Below are positions 1 through 8,502 of a stretch of 11,986 bases of DNA, in pieces. Origin of the DNA: an uncultured candidate division Zixibacteria bacterium (lineage in GTDB: Bacteria > Zixibacteria > MSB-5A5 > GN15 > FEB-12); contig CAJVYT010000097.1 of NCBI GenBank assembly GCA_913009765.1, positions 1 through 11,986 on the forward strand, given 5' to 3'. The notes under the pieces are model-generated. The model had not been told where the DNA came from. It ran no database searches and worked only from the letters and a program-made list of their open reading frames with translations. A program made the position numbers and the translations under genes. Position 1 is the first letter of the stretch; every line of letters starts with the position of its first letter.

Positions 1-93
1 TGTATATGTAACATGGTAAGTTATCGATTTTTTTTTTTTCTTATTTTTCTTTTCTTTTTTTTTATTATGATTTTTTTTTTTTTTTTTTTTTTT
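1..93. other. Low-complexity T-rich read-through tail (artefact)
   Basis: Almost all T on the plus strand, ending in an unbroken run of 23 T (71-93) that abuts the outer end of a sequencing adapter. On the minus strand this reads insert, adapter, then poly-A, which is what Illumina reads show when they run past the end of a short fragment. No biological meaning should be attached to these bases. Confidence 0.9.
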
Positions 94-159
94 CAAGCAG
101 AAGACGGCATACGAGATATATCAGTGTGACTGGAGTTCAGACGTGTGCTCTTCCGATCT
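94..159. other. Illumina TruSeq P7 index adapter (contamination)
   Basis: The 66 bases are the P7 flow-cell sequence (24 nt, 94-117, beginning CAAGCAGAAGACGGCATACG), an 8-nt index (118-125, ATATCAGT, whose reverse complement ACTGATAT I recall as TruSeq index 25), and the 34-nt read-2 primer site (126-159, ending GCTCTTCCGATCT). The match is complete as far as I recall the adapter. The contig was extended by untrimmed reads, so the true contig end is at about base 160. Confidence 0.98.
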
Positions 160-710
160 GTCGGAACTTTAATAAGATTAATAATATAAAATTTTTGAAG
201 GGCTTCCAGCACCCCTCGTACTCCTGCAATACCTAATACAATCGGCACAGAAAAACCTAGTAAGTAAAAAACTGTTGTAGATTCGGCAATTAATTCAGGG
301 GGGATATTCAAGATATCGTTCACAAGCCAGGGTGTAACTAAAAAAGCAATAACTGAACCAAATATCCCAAAACCTATAAGCATTAAAATAGATGCCCATA
401 TGAGTTGAGATAATTTTTCTTTTTCACCACGAGCAATATACTCGGCAACAAATTTGGTTGTTGCCCGTCCCAACCCCATATCGAAAAGAGAGAAATATCC
501 GACCACCATCCAACCTAAGGTTAAAACAGCATATCGGTCTACTCCCAACCCTTTAATAATAAACGGCATAGCAACAAGAGCTACAACCATTGGCAATGAT
601 TGACCTAGTAGATTTAATAAAGTATTTTTAGCCAGTAATTTATCTGTAAAAAACTGAGTGTTATTGTTGGAATTTGAAAGTAAGTTTTTTTCTTTCAATT
701 TATGAGACAT
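160..710 (-). CDS. Oligosaccharide flippase family protein, 3' truncated by contig end
   Basis: N-terminal 183 residues of a polytopic membrane protein that looks like a Wzx/RfbX-type flippase (MOP superfamily), which moves lipid-linked glycan units across the inner membrane. After a polar, Asn-rich start (residues 1-22) come hydrophobic segments at about 31-53, 60-78, 105-128 and 145-168. The stretch with Gly-Leu-Gly-Val (54-57), Phe-Asp-Met-Gly-Leu-Gly-Arg-Ala (76-83) and Lys-Phe-Val-Ala-Glu is typical of the family. Complete members have about 420-500 residues, so less than half is present. The reading frame continues into adapter sequence, and residues from 185 on (Asp-Arg-Lys-Ser-Thr-Arg-Leu...) are adapter translation, not protein. 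The ATG at 708-710 has GGAA five to six bases upstream. It lies 50 bp downstream of the methyltransferase gene on the same strand, as expected for a glycan-synthesis operon. The family call is firm; the substrate is unknown. Confidence 0.85.
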
Positions 711-760
711 TTATTTCCAATTCTAAGAAAAGTCAATTTTGTTGATATACTCAATTTCTT

Positions 761-1486
761 TTAAGCTTTATTAAGCCGAGCAACAAAATAAACTGTTGTT
801 CCAAATTTTCGATTAGCAATTTTTTTTATAAATTGGAGAGTGAAAGTAGCTGTTTTATTTAATAAATTTGATTTAAACCAAGTATAAGGAACTTCACCAA
901 ATTTTATTAATTGAAAATCACTTCCCAGTTTATCTGCAATGGCTGAAATTGATTCGAAAGAATGGAAATGTCCATAACGATGAAATTCATGGGCACATTT
1001 TGGACAGGCTACCTTACTTTCATCAAGATCCTCACGAAGAGGTAAAGTACCTATAAGAAGACCATTATTTTTTAAACATTTCTTTATAGATTCAATACTA
1101 GGTTTTAGCCCATCGGGAGAGGTGTGTTCGAGGACATCAAAACAAGTTATAATATCAAACTGATTTTTATCCAGATCAATCTTAGCAATGTCACCATAAA
1201 TCAGGTTTATATCAAAATCTTTTTGAATAAATTGTTCTTTTAAATATTCAATTGAAAATTTAGCAATATCAATTCCGGTTACGTTCATCCCTTTTGAATA
1301 CATTCTCATAAGAGTATACCCTTCACCAATACCTATATCACAGGTTGACATCCCGGGTTTTAAATAAGAATTTATTTTTTTGAAAACATAATCGAGTTTT
1401 ATTCGGTTGTTCTCCCAAACATCCATATCTCCCTCAAAATTTAATTTAGCTAGATAATTATCCAGTGTCTGCATATTTTCACTCAT
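761..1486 (-). CDS. Class I SAM-dependent methyltransferase with Cys/His-rich insert
   Basis: A 241-residue cytoplasmic methyltransferase with a Rossmann fold. Visible motifs are the SAM-binding glycine loop (motif I, Cys-Asp-Ile-Gly-Ile-Gly-Glu-Gly, 49-56), the acidic end of strand beta-2 (Gly-Ile-Asp, 71-73), Gly-Asp at 98-99, and Phe-Asp-Val-Leu-Glu-His at 116-121, characteristic of the Methyltransf_11/23 (UbiE/Coq5-like) group. After the core there is a Cys-Pro-Lys-Cys pair (161-164) followed by His at 166, 169, 173 and 175, which could bind a metal. I have seen similar inserts in methyltransferases of polysaccharide loci, but this is an inference. The ATG at 1484-1486 follows GGAG about ten bases upstream. 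Met5 is a less likely start. The flippase gene lies 50 bp downstream, so the pair probably belongs to a surface-glycan cluster cut by the contig end. The acceptor (sugar, lipid or small molecule) cannot be told from the sequence. Confidence 0.85.
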   Translation of the reverse strand: MSENMQTLDNYLAKLNFEGDMDVWENNRIKLDYVFKKINSYLKPGMSTCDIGIGEGYTLMRMYSKGMNVTGIDIAKFSIEYLKEQFIQKDFDINLIYGDIAKIDLDKNQFDIITCFDVLEHTSPDGLKPSIESIKKCLKNNGLLIGTLPLREDLDESKVACPKCAHEFHRYGHFHSFESISAIADKLGSDFQLIKFGEVPYTWFKSNLLNKTATFTLQFIKKIANRKFGTTVYFVARLNKA

Positions 1487-1695
1487 TATTTTAAATCTCC
1501 ATATTTAAAAACTTCAAGAATTATATATACTTGATACGTACAACAACTACTTCTATGCGATTGTTTCATACTGACAATTCCTTTTGTCAATTTTATCCCT
1601 TAGCAAACACTGTGCGAAAGAAGCTGCTCAGACATTATACTTATTCTTTTTCAGAATATATATATAAGAATTGAAAATCAACAAACATTATAAGA

Positions 1696-1718
1696 ATAAT
1701 CTTATTTTGCAAGATTAT
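1696..1718 (-). terminator. Weak hairpin downstream of metF
   Basis: An 8-bp perfect stem (ATAATCTT / AAGATTAT) with a 7-base loop lies 13 bases after the metF stop codon on the minus strand. It is AT-only apart from one C-G pair and is followed by TCTTATAATG, not by a clean T-run. It may end the metHF transcript, but as a terminator it is poor. The rest of the 244-bp gap (1487-1730) is AT-rich, with a short inverted repeat at 1572-1589 (TGACAA / TTGTCA) and no gene. Confidence 0.3.
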
Positions 1719-1730
1719 ATCTGTTCAGAT

Positions 1731-2672
1731 TCATAGATTTTTAATAACAGACGTAACAGCCTGGGTGTCATTCATAATATAGAAATGTATACATCGCACG
1801 CCGGAATTTAAAAGCTCTTCGCATTGCCTTAAAGCCCAATTACGACCAATTTCTTTGACATGCTTCTTATTAGATGATATTTCATCAGAAAGTTCTTCGG
1901 GAATAGTTACATTAAAATTTTTAGGAAGAGATGAAAGTTGTTTTACGCCGCTTAAAATCTTTAAACCGGGGATAATTGGTACAGAAATACCCGCTTTTCG
2001 ACACTCCGCTACAAATTTATTAAAATATGATGTATCAAAAAACATCTGAGTTACAAGATAGTCTGCTCCGGCATCGACTTTAGCCTTAAGATATTGAATG
2101 TCAGTTTTTAAATTAGGTGCTTCAAGATGTTTTTCGGGATAGGCACCAACACCGATACACATATCAATCGGGTCAGAGTTTTCTATCTCTTCAAGATATA
2201 TTCCTTTTTTAAGATTATTGAGCTGTTTCACTAGTTCATTGGCATAAGAATTAACTGATTTGGCTGTATCAACCGGTTTTTTATAGTTTGATTCGTCACC
2301 CCGAATTGCTAAAACATTGTGAATTCCAAGATAACCAAGCTCTATCATAGCATCTTCGGTTTCTTCCTTTGTAAATCCGCGACAGAGCAAATGCGGTACT
2401 GTATCAATGTTGTATCTATTTTGGATAATACCGCATATAGAAATTGTACCGGTTCTTTTTTTACGTATATGTCTTTTAATTGAACCGTCATTAAATTCTT
2501 CGTAGTATGCTTCAGCTGAATGTGCTGTTACATCAATAAACGGCGGCTCAAACGGAAGAAGTTCTTCTACAATGTCTAATATCTCCCGACAGTTTTTCCC
2601 TCTCAAGGGGGGAATGATTTCATAACTAAATAAAGGTTTTTGAGCTTTTTGTAAATGTTCTATAATATACAT
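1731..2672 (-). CDS. metF: 5,10-methylenetetrahydrofolate reductase
   Basis: A 313-residue flavoprotein of the MetF family that reduces 5,10-methylene- to 5-methyl-tetrahydrofolate, the methyl donor for MetH. Recognisable parts are Phe-Ser-Tyr-Glu-Ile-Ile-Pro-Pro (15-22) with the catalytic Glu18, Asn-Val-Leu-Ala-Ile-Arg-Gly-Asp (119-126) with the FAD/folate Asp126, Ile-Gly-Val-Gly-Ala-Tyr-Pro-Glu-Lys-His (173-182), and Thr-Gln-Met-Phe-Phe-Asp (208-213) with the folate-contacting Gln209. E. coli MetF has 296 residues. This longer form with Lys-Gly-Ile-Tyr-Leu-Glu-Glu at 156-162 is like Bacteroidetes enzymes. I chose the ATG at 2670-2672 because homology starts there. An in-frame GTG at 2703-2705 lies inside an intergenic repeat and would add 11 residues unlike the family. 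The ribosome binding site is weak (purine-rich AAAGAAAAG). It lies 94 bp downstream of metH on the same strand, so the two are probably one operon. Confidence 0.95.
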   Translation of the reverse strand: MYIIEHLQKAQKPLFSYEIIPPLRGKNCREILDIVEELLPFEPPFIDVTAHSAEAYYEEFNDGSIKRHIRKKRTGTISICGIIQNRYNIDTVPHLLCRGFTKEETEDAMIELGYLGIHNVLAIRGDESNYKKPVDTAKSVNSYANELVKQLNNLKKGIYLEEIENSDPIDMCIGVGAYPEKHLEAPNLKTDIQYLKAKVDAGADYLVTQMFFDTSYFNKFVAECRKAGISVPIIPGLKILSGVKQLSSLPKNFNVTIPEELSDEISSNKKHVKEIGRNWALRQCEELLNSGVRCIHFYIMNDTQAVTSVIKNL

Positions 2673-2704
2673 AATTTTCTTTTCTTTATTTCTTCTAAAG
2701 AGCA

Positions 2705-2727
2705 CACTTCGACAAGCTCAGTATGAC
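2705..2727. repeat. Short dispersed intergenic repeat between metH and metF
   Basis: The plus strand reads CACTTCGACAAGCTCAGTAT followed by GAC. I recall near-identical 20-25 base stretches (core CTTCGACAAGCTCAG) between genes in many environmental bacterial genomes, where they behave as dispersed repeats. Only one copy is in this window, so the repeat claim rests on memory. It lies in the leader of metF, 33 bases before its ATG. Confidence 0.5.
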
Positions 2728-2766
2728 TTATTGAATAATAAATATTGAATTAAATCAACATAAATA

Positions 2767-5700
2767 TTATTGATAAGCCAAATATGGTGCCAACCATTTT
2801 TCAATTTCTTTGACAGACATCTCTTTTCTCTTAGCATAATCTATGATTTGATCTTTGGTAAGTTTTCCTACAGAGAAATATTTTGCTTCTTCATTAGCAA
2901 AATAATAACCGGCTACAGATGCTGTCGGTATCATGGCACATTTTTCTGTTAAAGAGACTCCTATTTGATTGACTATATCTAAGATTTCAAATATAGTTTT
3001 CTTCTCTAAATGGTCGGGGCAGGCAGGATAACCGGGGGCGGGACGGATGCCTTGATAAGATTCTTTAATTAGCTCATCGTTGCTAAGTTGTTCGTCTTGG
3101 GCATAACCCCAATACTTTTTGCGTATTAACTGATGAAGCCGTTCTGCAAACGCTTCCGCAAGACGGTCCGCGAGAAGTTTGAGCATAATTTGTCCATACT
3201 CATCATGCTTCTCAAATCTATTACATATTGTTTGTTCAGTGTTAATGCCTGCTGTTACTGTAAACAGTCCGATATAATCCTGAACACCAGAATTTTGCGG
3301 TGCAATAAAGTCAGCAAGAGAAATATTTGATCTTCCTGTCTTTTCTTTTTGAGTACGGAGAAAATGCAAGGTTGCTATTTTTGTTGTATAACTGTCATCA
3401 GCATATAATACAACATCATCATCAATCGACTGTGCATGAAACAATTGAAATACTGCTCGTGCTTCAAGAAGTGATTCTGTAATTATTTTATCAAGCATAG
3501 CATTTGCATCATCAAAAAGTTTAATTGCTTCTTTTTTAGTATGAGTAGAGGATAGAACATTTGGATACCGACCCGGTAATTCCCACGCTTTGAAAAAAGG
3601 TGTCCAGTCTATATACTCTCTTAATTCAGAAATAGAATAATTTCTAAATATCAGTCGTTTGAACGCATTTGGTTTTATAGGTGTATAGTTTGTCCAATCA
3701 ATTTTAAATCTGTTTTTGAGAGCTTCTTGGTGAGAAAGAAGATTTGTATTTTTACTTTTTTCTTTATAATCAGAACGGAGAGATTCGTACTGTTCTTTTA
3801 CAAAAGCCGTATAAGACTCTTTTTTATCCTTTTGCATCAGGTTATTTACAACAGTAACGGAACGAGAAGCATCAGACACATGAATTATATTACCGCTATA
3901 TTGTGGTTCGATTTTAACTGCGGTGTGTAAACGTGAGGTTGTTGCACCGCCGATAAGAATCGGATTTTTAAAGTTCAGACGTTCCATTTCTTTGGCAACA
4001 TGTACCATTTCCTCAAGCGAGGGTGTGATAAGTCCGCTTAAACCAATAATATCAACGTCTTTATCTTTTGCTGTTTGTAAAATAGTTTCAGCGGAAACCA
4101 TAACACCAAGATCAATAATTTCAAAGTTGTTACAACCGAGGACCACTCCGACTATATTTTTACCAATATCGTGTACATCACCTTTGACCGTTGCCAAAAG
4201 AATTTTACCTCTTGAAGACTGTTTTCCTTTTTCCGCTTCCAAATAAGGTTCAAGATGTTCAACCGCTATTTTCATAACACGAGCCGAACGAACCACTTGT
4301 GGGAGAAACATTTTTCCTGCTCCAAAAAGATTTCCGACAATTTTCATACCATCCATTAACGGTCCTTCGATAAGTTCAAGCGGAACAGAACCAGCTTGTC
4401 GAAGTTCTTCGATATCTTTAACTATATGATCGGTAATACCATGCACTAATGCGTGTGAAATTCGTTCGGCAGGTTGCAATTTGCACCATTGATCGTCGAC
4501 TATATTACTTTTCTTTTTGCCTTTTGTTTTCTGAGCAAGAATTGTTAATCTCTCGGTGGCAGTATCGGAACGATTTAGGATGAGGTCTTCTATAATATTA
4601 CGCAATTCGGGTTTAATGTCATCATAAATTGTCAGTTGTCCGGCGTTGACTATTCCCATGTCCATACCTGCTTTTATGGCATGGTATAAAAAGACCGAGT
4701 GCATTGCCTCTCGAATATAATCATTGCCTCTAAATGAAAAAGATAGATTGCTGACACCACCTGAAATTTTTATATAAGGTAGTTCTTTTTTCAAAGTTTT
4801 GCAGGCGTTTATAAAATCAACCGCATACGAATTATGTTCTTTGATACCGGTTGCAACAGCAAAAATATTAAGGTCAAAAATAATATCTTCCGGAGGAAAA
4901 TTTATTTTTTCTGTCAGCAGTTTATAGGCACGTTTACAAATTGAAACTTTTCGGTTATAGCTGTCTGCCTGCCCGTCTTCATCAAATGCCATAACAATAG
5001 CAGCAGCACCATATTGAATTATCTTATCTGCTTTTGCTAAAAAAGCATCTTCGCCGTCTTTTAAGGAAATTGAATTGACAATGCCTTTGCCTTGCAGACA
5101 TTTAAGACCTGCTTCTATAATGTCCCAATCAGATGAATCGACCATTACCGGAACCTTGGCAATGTCGGGTACTGAAGCTGCTTGGTTAAGGAACTTTACC
5201 ATAGCATCTTTGCCGTCAAGCATCGCATCATCCATATTGACATCAATAATTTGAGCTCCGCTACGTACCTGCTGCATGGCAATATCAAGTGCTTTTTCAT
5301 ATTCACCTAATTTAATAAGTTTAGCAAACCGAGCTGAACCGGCAACATTGGTACGTTCGCCAATATTAACGAATAAAGAATCCTCCCGAATAACCATCGG
5401 CTCTAATCCTGACAGACGGGTCAATCGTTTCTGTTCTCTAACTACTCTTGGTTTAATTTCTTGTATGGCATCACAAATTGCTATTAGATGCTTTGGTGTA
5501 GAACCACAACATCCACCGACAATATTCAGTAAACCGTCATTTGCAAAATCTTTTAAAATTGATGCCATATATTCGGGGGTATCGTCATATTCACCAAACT
5601 GATTTGGCAGACCGGCATTTGGATAGATAGAAATATAGCAATCAGCAAGGTTTGAAAGTTCTTCAATAAAAGGTCTGAGAGTATCTGCCCCCATGGCACA

Positions 5701-6438
5701 ATTGAGTCCGACTGCAAACGGTTTAACATGACGAATAGAATTCCAGAACGCTTCGGTAGTTTGTCCTGAGAGAGTTCGTCCGCTTTTATCGGTAATTGTT
5801 CCTGAAATCCAGATAGGAAAATCAGAGAGGTTGTATTCATCTAATAACTTATTAATCGCAAAAAGTGAAGCTTTGGCATTTAAAGTATCAAAAATAGTTT
5901 CGACTAAAAAAATATCTATGCCACCATCGAGAAGCCCTTTTGCCTGTTCGTAGTAAGCATCACACATCATGTCAAAATCTGCAGTACGTAACCCCGGGTT
6001 GTTTATATCGGGAGAGATAGAACAGGTACGGTTGGTAGGACCAAGGGAACCTGCCACAAAACGAGGTTTACTGTTGTCTTGCTGAGTGAATTTCTCTGCT
6101 TCTTGTTTGGCTATTTTTGCTGCTTCAAGGTTTATTTCATAAGCATATTTTTCAGTTTGGTAATCTGATTGTGAAATTGCGGTTGCATTAAATGAGTTAG
6201 TACCGATAATATCAGCACCAGCCGTTAGATATGCTCTTTGAATTTCAGCAATAATTTTTGGCTGTGTAAGTGAAAGCAGGTCATTATTACCTTTGAGGTC
6301 AACAGGGTGTTTTGCAAAACGGCTGCCTCGAAAATCAGACTCCGAGAGTTTATAGGCTTGAATCATAGTACCCATGGCACCATCAAAAATAAGGATTCTC
6401 TCGGTAATAAGGTTTTGTAGTTGCTTCAATTTGTTCAT
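2767..6438 (-). CDS. metH: Cobalamin-dependent methionine synthase
   Basis: A 1223-residue four-module enzyme (E. coli MetH has 1227) that transfers a methyl group from 5-methyltetrahydrofolate via methylcobalamin to homocysteine. Module order is complete. The homocysteine-binding barrel is at about 1-325, with zinc ligands Cys247 (in Gly-Leu-Asn-Cys) and Cys310-Cys311 (Gly-Gly-Cys-Cys-Gly). The pterin-binding barrel is at about 350-620 (Asn-Ile-Gly-Glu-Arg-Thr-Asn, 358-364). The cap is at about 650-740. The cobalamin Rossmann domain has Asp754-Val-His756-Asp-Ile-Gly759, where His756 is the lower axial cobalt ligand. The reactivation domain is at about 910-1223, with Arg-Pro-Ala-Pro-Gly-Tyr-Pro (1132-1138) for S-adenosylmethionine. 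No frameshift or missing key residue is seen. The ATG at 6436-6438 follows a modest GAG about eight bases upstream. It heads the metHF operon and diverges from the radical SAM gene across 192 bp. I see no cobalamin or SAM riboswitch in that gap. Confidence 0.98.
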   Translation of the reverse strand: MNKLKQLQNLITERILIFDGAMGTMIQAYKLSESDFRGSRFAKHPVDLKGNNDLLSLTQPKIIAEIQRAYLTAGADIIGTNSFNATAISQSDYQTEKYAYEINLEAAKIAKQEAEKFTQQDNSKPRFVAGSLGPTNRTCSISPDINNPGLRTADFDMMCDAYYEQAKGLLDGGIDIFLVETIFDTLNAKASLFAINKLLDEYNLSDFPIWISGTITDKSGRTLSGQTTEAFWNSIRHVKPFAVGLNCAMGADTLRPFIEELSNLADCYISIYPNAGLPNQFGEYDDTPEYMASILKDFANDGLLNIVGGCCGSTPKHLIAICDAIQEIKPRVVREQKRLTRLSGLEPMVIREDSLFVNIGERTNVAGSARFAKLIKLGEYEKALDIAMQQVRSGAQIIDVNMDDAMLDGKDAMVKFLNQAASVPDIAKVPVMVDSSDWDIIEAGLKCLQGKGIVNSISLKDGEDAFLAKADKIIQYGAAAIVMAFDEDGQADSYNRKVSICKRAYKLLTEKINFPPEDIIFDLNIFAVATGIKEHNSYAVDFINACKTLKKELPYIKISGGVSNLSFSFRGNDYIREAMHSVFLYHAIKAGMDMGIVNAGQLTIYDDIKPELRNIIEDLILNRSDTATERLTILAQKTKGKKKSNIVDDQWCKLQPAERISHALVHGITDHIVKDIEELRQAGSVPLELIEGPLMDGMKIVGNLFGAGKMFLPQVVRSARVMKIAVEHLEPYLEAEKGKQSSRGKILLATVKGDVHDIGKNIVGVVLGCNNFEIIDLGVMVSAETILQTAKDKDVDIIGLSGLITPSLEEMVHVAKEMERLNFKNPILIGGATTSRLHTAVKIEPQYSGNIIHVSDASRSVTVVNNLMQKDKKESYTAFVKEQYESLRSDYKEKSKNTNLLSHQEALKNRFKIDWTNYTPIKPNAFKRLIFRNYSISELREYIDWTPFFKAWELPGRYPNVLSSTHTKKEAIKLFDDANAMLDKIITESLLEARAVFQLFHAQSIDDDVVLYADDSYTTKIATLHFLRTQKEKTGRSNISLADFIAPQNSGVQDYIGLFTVTAGINTEQTICNRFEKHDEYGQIMLKLLADRLAEAFAERLHQLIRKKYWGYAQDEQLSNDELIKESYQGIRPAPGYPACPDHLEKKTIFEILDIVNQIGVSLTEKCAMIPTASVAGYYFANEEAKYFSVGKLTKDQIIDYAKRKEMSVKEIEKWLAPYLAYQ

Positions 6439-6517
6439 ACATAATCTCTATAATTGTTATACACAAACTTATAATTTACAATATCTACAAAAGTATACTA
6501 TATAAAATTACTCTATG

Positions 6518-6547
6518 TTGAAAAATAATGTCATAAAACATTATAAT
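6518..6547 (+). promoter_or_regulatory. Candidate sigma-70-type promoter for the radical SAM operon
   Basis: TTGAAA (6518-6523), an 18-base spacer, and a perfect TATAAT (6542-6547) point toward the gene starting at 6631, which would give a leader of roughly 75 bases. In such AT-rich sequence chance matches are common. The spacer contains a small inverted repeat (ATGT...ACAT). Confidence 0.45.
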
Positions 6548-6630
6548 TTTAACCTATTTTTATGGAACATTTTTATTATGTTATTGTTTGAACAGGTAAG
6601 AATAACCCTAAACGATGATAGAATACAATA

Positions 6631-7542
6631 ATGCCGCATACAACTGCAAATAATAGGCTTTTGACTCCTGACGGTGTTAAGCGCGGATATATACAAGCTG
6701 AAAAATTAACTGAACTCTGGTTTCATACCGGAACTGATTGCAATCTAGGCTGCTCATTCTGTTATGAAGATGCAAAACCGGGTGACAGACGAATTGAACT
6801 ACTTACTTTTGTAGATGCCAAACAATATATTGATGAGGCGGTTAAAATTGGCGTTGAACGTTTTTCATTTACAGGCGGTGAGCCGTTTGTAAACAAAGAA
6901 TTCCTCAAAATACTTTCTTATGCCTTAGAACATCGACCTTGCTTGGTATTAACTAACGGAACCGGACCGATACGAACAAAGTTTGATGAAGTATTACAAC
7001 TTAAAGAAAAACCAAACAAACTAAAGTTTCGCATTTCTATTGACCACCCTGATGAAAAAGAACATGATAACGGCAGAGGAAAAGGTTCCTTTGCTATAGC
7101 AATGGAAACACTATCACTTCTACATCAAAATGGGTTTAATATTTCGGTGGCACGCTATGGACGACAAAGTGAAGACAAAAAAGCAGTTGAAGAAAAATTT
7201 CGACAACTGTTTATAAAAGCACAGCTACCGAAAGATACTAAAATAGTTGTTTTTTATAATCTGTTTAAAGCCAACAAATCGGTTGATGTTCCACACATTA
7301 CCGAAAACTGTATGACAACATACAAAGATGAAAAGTCTCGTGCGGAGTTTATGTGTTCCTACAGCCGAATGATTGTTAAAAAAAATGGTCAAACAGGTGT
7401 GTACGCCTGTACGCTTGTTGATGATGATAATCAATATAATTTGAGTAAAACACTTAAAGAAACAATTGATGTGAAGATAATGCTTGGGCATCATCGCTGT
7501 TTTTCCTGTTTTTCATCGGGGACATCCTGTTCTGAAGGTTAG
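6631..7542 (+). CDS. Radical SAM protein with C-terminal extra cysteines
   Basis: A 303-residue radical SAM enzyme. The canonical CX3CX2C cluster motif is Cys37, Cys41 and Cys44 (Cys-Asn-Leu-Gly-Cys-Ser-Phe-Cys-Tyr-Glu), binding a [4Fe-4S] cluster that cleaves S-adenosylmethionine. Gly-Gly-Glu-Pro (82-85) and Leu-Thr-Asn-Gly (107-110) follow as expected. Further cysteines at 227, 242, 260, 290, 293 and 300 suggest an auxiliary Fe-S cluster in a SPASM/twitch-like tail. I recognise the protein type (radical SAM followed by a small BFD-like ferredoxin) but not a proven reaction. Substrate and product are unknown. The ATG has only a weak ribosome binding site, and no nearby upstream ATG is in frame. 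The gene starts 192 bp from divergent metH. It is followed after 83 bp by the [2Fe-2S] gene, probably in the same transcript; the gap holds an 8-bp hairpin (7559-7581) without a T-run. Confidence 0.85.
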   Translation: MPHTTANNRLLTPDGVKRGYIQAEKLTELWFHTGTDCNLGCSFCYEDAKPGDRRIELLTFVDAKQYIDEAVKIGVERFSFTGGEPFVNKEFLKILSYALEHRPCLVLTNGTGPIRTKFDEVLQLKEKPNKLKFRISIDHPDEKEHDNGRGKGSFAIAMETLSLLHQNGFNISVARYGRQSEDKKAVEEKFRQLFIKAQLPKDTKIVVFYNLFKANKSVDVPHITENCMTTYKDEKSRAEFMCSYSRMIVKKNGQTGVYACTLVDDDNQYNLSKTLKETIDVKIMLGHHRCFSCFSSGTSCSEG

Positions 7543-7614
7543 ATATTACAAATGAAAATTTGATTTTTCAGTGAAATCAAAATATATTATCATTACAGAA
7601 ATATGTTTATTTAA

Positions 7615-7619
7615 AAGGA
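7615..7619 (+). promoter_or_regulatory. Ribosome binding site deciding a TTG start
   Basis: AAGGA at 7615-7619, in the context AAAAGGAA, lies six bases before TTG at 7626. No in-frame ATG occurs before the conserved N-terminal cysteines of the following protein, so this site fixes translation at TTG. Confidence 0.75.
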
Positions 7620-7625
7620 AATATT

Positions 7626-7841
7626 TTGGTTACACGCTGTGTCTGTTTTGGAAAAAAATTCTCTGAACTAAAAAAAATAGCATTAAATTATAATATTAAA
7701 ACAATTGAAGAGTTACAAAAATATGTACGGTTTGGAGAGAACTGTAAACGATGTCATCCGTATGTAAACCTGATGCTTAAAACCGGTCAAACCGAATTTG
7801 AACCATTACCACATATACCTGAACCGGGGACTCCTGATTAG
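7626..7841 (+). CDS. BFD-like [2Fe-2S]-binding protein (TTG start)
   Basis: A 71-residue protein of the bacterioferritin-associated-ferredoxin-like fold. Four cysteines fit the BFD spacing: Cys-Val-Cys near the N-terminus (residues 5 and 7) and Cys-Lys-Arg-Cys at 40-43, predicted to hold one [2Fe-2S] cluster. The intervening Thr-Ile-Glu-Glu-Leu-Gln-Lys-Tyr (26-33) matches the helix usually seen before the second pair. The start is TTG with a strong AAGGA six bases upstream, and starting Met-Val-Thr-Arg-Cys-Val-Cys-Phe agrees with relatives I recall. Its position after the radical SAM gene suggests that it delivers electrons or an Fe-S cluster to that enzyme. This is an inference from neighbourhood. 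The C-terminus is Pro-rich. Downstream, 88 bp separate it from the convergent acetyltransferase gene. Confidence 0.85.
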   Translation: MVTRCVCFGKKFSELKKIALNYNIKTIEELQKYVRFGENCKRCHPYVNLMLKTGQTEFEPLPHIPEPGTPD

Positions 7842-7929
7842 AAAATATATTCTTTTTGTTTTGAAATACGCCGAATGAAATTGGCAATGCATATATGACC
7901 AATTTGGAGGACTGCCTCAGAACTGAGTA

Positions 7930-8502
7930 CTATTGATTGAACAAATGTTCTTTGTTGGCAAGAGCAGTTAAGATATGATCTTCCCATTTCCCATTGATGA
8001 AGAGATAATCTTTTGCGGTTCCCTCAATATCAAAATTTAGTTTTTTGAGAACACTTAAACTTCTTTCATTTGTTGTCATACAATTAGCCATTATACGGTG
8101 GAAATTCAAAGTTTGAAACATATAACTAATTGCAACTGATAATGATTCATGCATAAACCCCTTCCTTTGACACTTTTCATCTAGAGAATACCCCAAATAG
8201 GCAGCCTGAAATGCTCCACGAATAAATCCGGAAAAATGAATCATTCCAATAATGCGATAGGGGGATTCTTTTTCAAAAAGAAAAAGTCTAAGCGATTCAT
8301 CATTTCTAAATTTATGCAGGTCAGATACAACACATTCTGTCCAATTTTTTTCCGTAAAAAAATAATCGGGGCGAATAGGGTCAAACGGTTTATGAAATTG
8401 GCGGTTTCTGCTAAAATAGTCAGCAATTTCAAAAGCATCATTAAGATGTGTCTGCCTTATAAAAAGACGATCTGATTCTAATACGACATACTTTGAATTC
8501 AT
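7930..8502 (-). CDS. GNAT N-acetyltransferase, RimJ/RimL type
   Basis: A 190-residue acetyl-CoA-dependent acetyltransferase of the RimJ/RimL/SpeG-like branch (E. coli RimJ has 194). Seen are Leu-Glu-Ser-Asp-Arg-Leu-Phe-Ile-Arg at the N-terminus (strand beta-1), the acetyl-CoA pyrophosphate loop Gln-Arg-Lys-Gly-Phe-Met (112-117), and the motif B region Thr-Asn-Glu-Arg-Ser-Leu-Ser-Val-Leu-Lys-Lys-Leu-Asn-Phe (144-157). I chose the ATG at 8500-8502 because it forms an ATGA overlap with the msrB stop and starts just before the conserved fold. A longer frame to 8553 would run through the msrB 3' end and add 17 unconserved residues. The overlap implies translational coupling, with AGAG a few bases upstream inside msrB. 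The substrate (ribosomal protein N-terminus, polyamine or small molecule) cannot be told. Confidence 0.85.
   Translation of the reverse strand: MNSKYVVLESDRLFIRQTHLNDAFEIADYFSRNRQFHKPFDPIRPDYFFTEKNWTECVVSDLHKFRNDESLRLFLFEKESPYRIIGMIHFSGFIRGAFQAAYLGYSLDEKCQRKGFMHESLSVAISYMFQTLNFHRIMANCMTTNERSLSVLKKLNFDIEGTAKDYLFINGKWEDHILTALANKEHLFNQ

Noticed and set aside
71..93. T-tract as a transcription terminator after the flippase
   Set aside because: It is outside genuine sequence, beyond the adapter.
2673..2705. GTG start extending MetF by 11 residues
   Set aside because: The GTG is inside a repeat, has no ribosome binding site and adds residues outside the family's homologous region.
5553..5840. A 95-codon minus-strand frame inside metH
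   Set aside because: It is a frame shadow of metH, with no independent ribosome binding site or family resemblance.
6439..6630. Cobalamin or SAM riboswitch upstream of metH
   Set aside because: No B12-box-like or SAM-aptamer-like conserved segment is visible; the region is simple AT-rich sequence.
7878..7905. Hairpin AAATTGG/CCAATTT as a bidirectional terminator between the converging genes
   Set aside because: The 14-base loop, weak stem and absence of a T-run on either side make it unconvincing.
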